Assembly: GCF_003697815.1 (NCBI RefSeq) | Contig: NZ_RDQG01000085.1 | Coordinates: 124,001 to 188,000 of the forward strand | DNA length: 64,000 nt | Origin: Halalkalicoccus subterraneus | Lineage (GTDB): Archaea > Halobacteriota > Halobacteria > Halobacteriales > Halalkalicoccaceae | Direction of reading: 5' to 3' | Part shown: positions 61,783 through 64,000 of the stretch, piece by piece | Numbering within the stretch: the first letter of the stretch is position 1 | Layout of the letters: each line of letters starts with the position of its first letter | Notes under the pieces: model-generated | What the model was told of the DNA's origin: nothing | The model's input: only the letters and a program-made list of their open reading frames with translations | Databases searched by the model: none | Translations under genes and position numbers: made by a program

Positions 61783-62856
61783 TCACTGGCCGCCGGCGAT
61801 CGCTCGCCCCCAGTCGTCGACCCAGGTCGAGAGGTTCTCCGAGAGCACGTCGTAGCCGAAGAGCACGGGCTCGTCGGGGTCCTTGGCGTACTCCCGGTAG
61901 ATCTCGGGCAACTCGGTTTCCACGTTGACCGGACTGGTGACGTTTCGCTCGGCGATCACCGCTTGGACCTCCGGCGAGAGGACGAAATCGACGAACGTGG
62001 TGGCCAACTCGTAGTTCGTGCCCTCGGCGAAGCGGGCGATCCCGGCGACGTCCGCGTACCCCTCGTCGTGCAGCAGCGAGACCCGATGTTTCTCCATGTC
62101 GTTACCGGAGCGCTCGGCGTAGATCCGGTCGTTCGAGTACGACACGATCACTGGCACCTCCTCCTCCTCGAACTGCGTGTAGACGTCCTCCCACGAGTCG
62201 AGGATCCGAATGTCGTTGTTCCGCAGCTCCTCCCAGTACTCGAGATAGCCGTCCTCGCCGAAGTGATCGATCGTCCAGAGCAAAAACAGGAGTCCCGTGG
62301 TCCCCTGTTGGGGGTTCGCCAGCGCGACCCGTCCCTCGTATTCGGGCGAGAGGAGGTCCTCGAACGTCTCCGGCTTTTCGACGGTTCGTCCATCGTAGAC
62401 GATCGCACAGTAACTACTGTAGATCGGAATCGCCCGGTCGTTCGGGTCGAAGTAGTACTGTTCATCGATGTCCTCGGCGTGTTCGAGTTCGCTCCCGTCG
62501 AGTTCGGCGAACAGCTCGTTTTCGGTGTTTTCATCGATCCGCACGAGGTCGTGAGGACCGAGGCCGAGATAGAGCCCGGGTTCGATCCCGGCGTCCTCGT
62601 TGTGGCGCTCGATGTAGTGGTTGATCTCCTGATCGGGCGTATGCCACTCGAGTTCGACGTCGTGGCGCGCTTCGAACTCCTCTTTGATCCATTGTCCCGG
62701 ACTGTCGCTGGGCGCGTCGACGAACGACCCGTAGGTCGCGACCGGCAGCGTATCGTCGTCAGTTCCTTCGTTGCCGCTGTCGACCGGGTTCGCGGAACAG
62801 CCGGCCAAGCCGGTCGTTATCGCAGCCCCCGACGCGAGAAACGCTCGTCGTCTCAT
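61783..62856 (-). CDS. Thiamine-type ABC transporter substrate-binding lipoprotein
   Basis: A 357-residue exported protein. The N-terminus MRRRAFLASGAAITTGLAGC combines a Tat motif with a lipobox Cys at residue 20. The mature part matches TbpA/ThiB-like proteins: VATYGSFVDAP near 43-53, LGLGPHDLVRI, IPIYSSYCAIVYD, FEDLLSPEYEGRVALANPQQGT (short blocks) and NYELATTFVDFVLSPEVQAVIAE. It precedes the permease gene by 31 bases on the same strand and forms an importer with it. No TPP-riboswitch-like element was seen upstream. Confidence 0.88.
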   Translation of the reverse strand: MRRRAFLASGAAITTGLAGCSANPVDSGNEGTDDDTLPVATYGSFVDAPSDSPGQWIKEEFEARHDVELEWHTPDQEINHYIERHNEDAGIEPGLYLGLGPHDLVRIDENTENELFAELDGSELEHAEDIDEQYYFDPNDRAIPIYSSYCAIVYDGRTVEKPETFEDLLSPEYEGRVALANPQQGTTGLLFLLWTIDHFGEDGYLEYWEELRNNDIRILDSWEDVYTQFEEEEVPVIVSYSNDRIYAERSGNDMEKHRVSLLHDEGYADVAGIARFAEGTNYELATTFVDFVLSPEVQAVIAERNVTSPVNVETELPEIYREYAKDPDEPVLFGYDVLSENLSTWVDDWGRAIAGGQ

Positions 62857-62980
62857 TACCCGGTGTAATCACCGAGTGATGTATAGTCCTCTCGCTTTCA
62901 GTTCGCTGGTCCGCGTGGTGGTCTTCGGCGGGGATCCGATATCGCTAGCGGTGCTTCGCCAACGCCACGCGAGTAGCTCC

Positions 62981-64000
62981 TCAGAGTTCGACGCGCTCGC
63001 CGCGCTCGGCGCTCTCGTAGACGGCCGCGAGCGTCCGCATGTCGACCAGTCCGTGTTCGGGCGTTCCCTCGGGGTCGCGTCCCGAGAGCAGGCAGTCCGC
63101 GAAGTAGTCGAACTCCTCTTCCATCTGGTCGACCCCTGGCGTGTCGAGGACGGCCGACGTCTCTCCTTTCACCAGTTCGAGGTTGCTCTCACCGTGGAAC
63201 GCGGGCTCGATCAGGATCGTTCCCTCGGTCCCGACGATCCGCAGGTGGCTGCCCTGCTGAGCGTTCTGGCTCGCGGTGCAGGTCGCGTAGACGTCGCCTT
63301 CGAGGGCGACGGTAAATGCCGCGACCTCGTCGGGGACCTCGGAGAAGTACTCGTGGTCGCTGTGCATCATCGCCTGTGCGGCGACCGGGTCGCGATCCAG
63401 GACGAACCGCGTCGTGTTGATCGAGTAGATGCCCAGGTCCGTCACGCTCGCCCCGTCGCCCGCGAGTTCGGGATCGAGACGCCACTGATCGGCTCCCCAG
63501 CCGACGATTCCCTGGGACATGTCACCGTGGACGTGGACCGGCTTGCCGATCGCACCGGCCCGCACCAGTTCGCGGGCCCGCCTGATGGTCGGCTCGGTGT
63601 GCATCCGGTAGGCGATCATTGCCGTCGCGTCCGCCTCGCTGTAAGCCTCGACGATCGCCTCGCTCCGCTCGACGGATGCCTCCATGGGCTTCTCACAGAG
63701 GATCGCCTTTCCCTGATCGGCGGCCGTCTCGACGTGTTCGAGGTGTGTGGCGTTCGGGGTGCAGACGTAGACCGCGTCGTAGGCGTCGCTTGCCTCGCCG
63801 TTCTGGAACTGGTCGTAGGTGAGCCCGGCTTCGATGGTTTCGTGTTCGTTCGCCACTTTCTCTGCCTTCTCGGCCGAGCCGCTGACGACGACGGTCGTCT
63901 CACAGAACGTCGAGTTCTCGACGGCGGGCATCGCCTCGTCCTGGGTCCACCAGCCGAGTCCGACCATCGCGAACCGGATCGGGCCCGCACCGTCGTCTGC
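62981..64000 (-). CDS. Gfo/Idh/MocA family sugar dehydrogenase, XacA-like, partial at N-terminus
   Basis: The right edge of the window cuts the 5' end. The frame stays open upstream of Met at 63967, with IRFAMVGLGWWTQDEAMPAV spanning it, so the true start lies beyond 64000. ILCEKPMEAS carries the catalytic lysine. VTDLGIYSINTTRFVL has the conserved Asp/Tyr, and ATCTASQNAQQGSHLRIVGTEG and DQMEEEFDYFADCLL follow. From memory these blocks resemble haloarchaeal D-xylose 1-dehydrogenase XacA. It is separate from the large island and may oxidise xylose, arabinose or glucose. Confidence 0.88.
   Translation of the reverse strand, partial: ADDGAGPIRFAMVGLGWWTQDEAMPAVENSTFCETTVVVSGSAEKAEKVANEHETIEAGLTYDQFQNGEASDAYDAVYVCTPNATHLEHVETAADQGKAILCEKPMEASVERSEAIVEAYSEADATAMIAYRMHTEPTIRRARELVRAGAIGKPVHVHGDMSQGIVGWGADQWRLDPELAGDGASVTDLGIYSINTTRFVLDRDPVAAQAMMHSDHEYFSEVPDEVAAFTVALEGDVYATCTASQNAQQGSHLRIVGTEGTILIEPAFHGESNLELVKGETSAVLDTPGVDQMEEEFDYFADCLLSGRDPEGTPEHGLVDMRTLAAVYESAERGERVEL

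Noticed and set aside
62857-62980. TPP riboswitch before the thiamine-type importer
   Set aside because: No conserved TPP-element blocks were found by eye on the relevant strand.
1-64000. tRNA, rRNA, CRISPR arrays or intact insertion sequences
   Set aside because: No cloverleaf-like arms with a GTTCGA loop in a non-coding stretch, no regular repeat-spacer series and no transposase-like protein were seen.

Overview
The window looks like a segment of a haloarchaeal genome. The DNA is GC-rich. Predicted proteins are strongly acidic (Asp/Glu-rich). Secreted proteins carry twin-arginine signals (RRRF, RRRAF, GRRAV). Many genes have a TATA-like box about 27 bases upstream of the start codon, as expected for leaderless archaeal transcripts. 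A parA gene with a small partner near 48.5-49.9 kb suggests a plasmid, megaplasmid or secondary chromosome, or plasmid DNA integrated in a chromosome. The genus cannot be fixed from sequence alone.

Layout. (1) 1-6.7 kb, sulfur/nitrogen redox: a partial aspartoacylase-family gene, a TauE/SafE-type sulfite exporter, a small membrane protein, then a siroheme nitrite/sulfite reductase overlapping a gene for an FrhB-type F420/ferredoxin protein. The reductase is preceded by a chain of tiny overlapping ORFs. (2) 6.7-48.4 kb, a catabolic island of about 40 kb: eight Gfo/Idh/MocA oxidoreductases, an SDR, a DapA-family lyase, three acetyltransferases, a glycoside-hydrolase-like TIM barrel, a complete Dpp/Opp-type ABC importer split over several transcription units, an LLM flavin oxidoreductase, a DegT aminotransferase, an amidase, an enolase-superfamily enzyme, a large alpha/beta hydrolase, a ceramidase-like protein, an exported beta-helix protein, a sugar isomerase, a D-aminoacylase-like amidohydrolase, an FAH hydrolase, a SelA-like PLP enzyme, a uronate-dehydrogenase-like enzyme, a PIG-L deacetylase and an IclR regulator. 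(3) 48.4-50.5 kb: parA, a small partner gene, and flanking dyads and gene remnants. (4) 50.6-60 kb: a ferredoxin-nitrite reductase, membrane proteins, a CopD-like protein, a winged-helix protein, a NarK-type transporter and a MOSC protein, i.e. parts of nitrite/nitrate assimilation. (5) 60-64 kb: a ThiP/ThiB-like ABC importer without its ATPase, and a partial sugar dehydrogenase resembling the XacA family.

How the genes may work together. The island is best read as uptake and breakdown of an amino- or acylamino-sugar, uronic acid or cyclitol-containing compound. The Dpp-type importer would bring it in. Amidase, D-aminoacylase, PIG-L and esterase-like enzymes would remove acyl groups. Gfo/Idh/MocA, SDR and uronate-dehydrogenase enzymes would oxidise and isomerise the ring or sugar. 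Enolase-superfamily, FAH, SelA-like and DapA-type enzymes would finish sugar-acid breakdown. The IclR protein is the likely regulator. The substrate is inference. The two most distinctive items are the duplicated two-gene Gfo/Idh/MocA cassette in the island and the F420-type protein paired with a siroheme reductase behind a repeated, overlapping mini-ORF leader.
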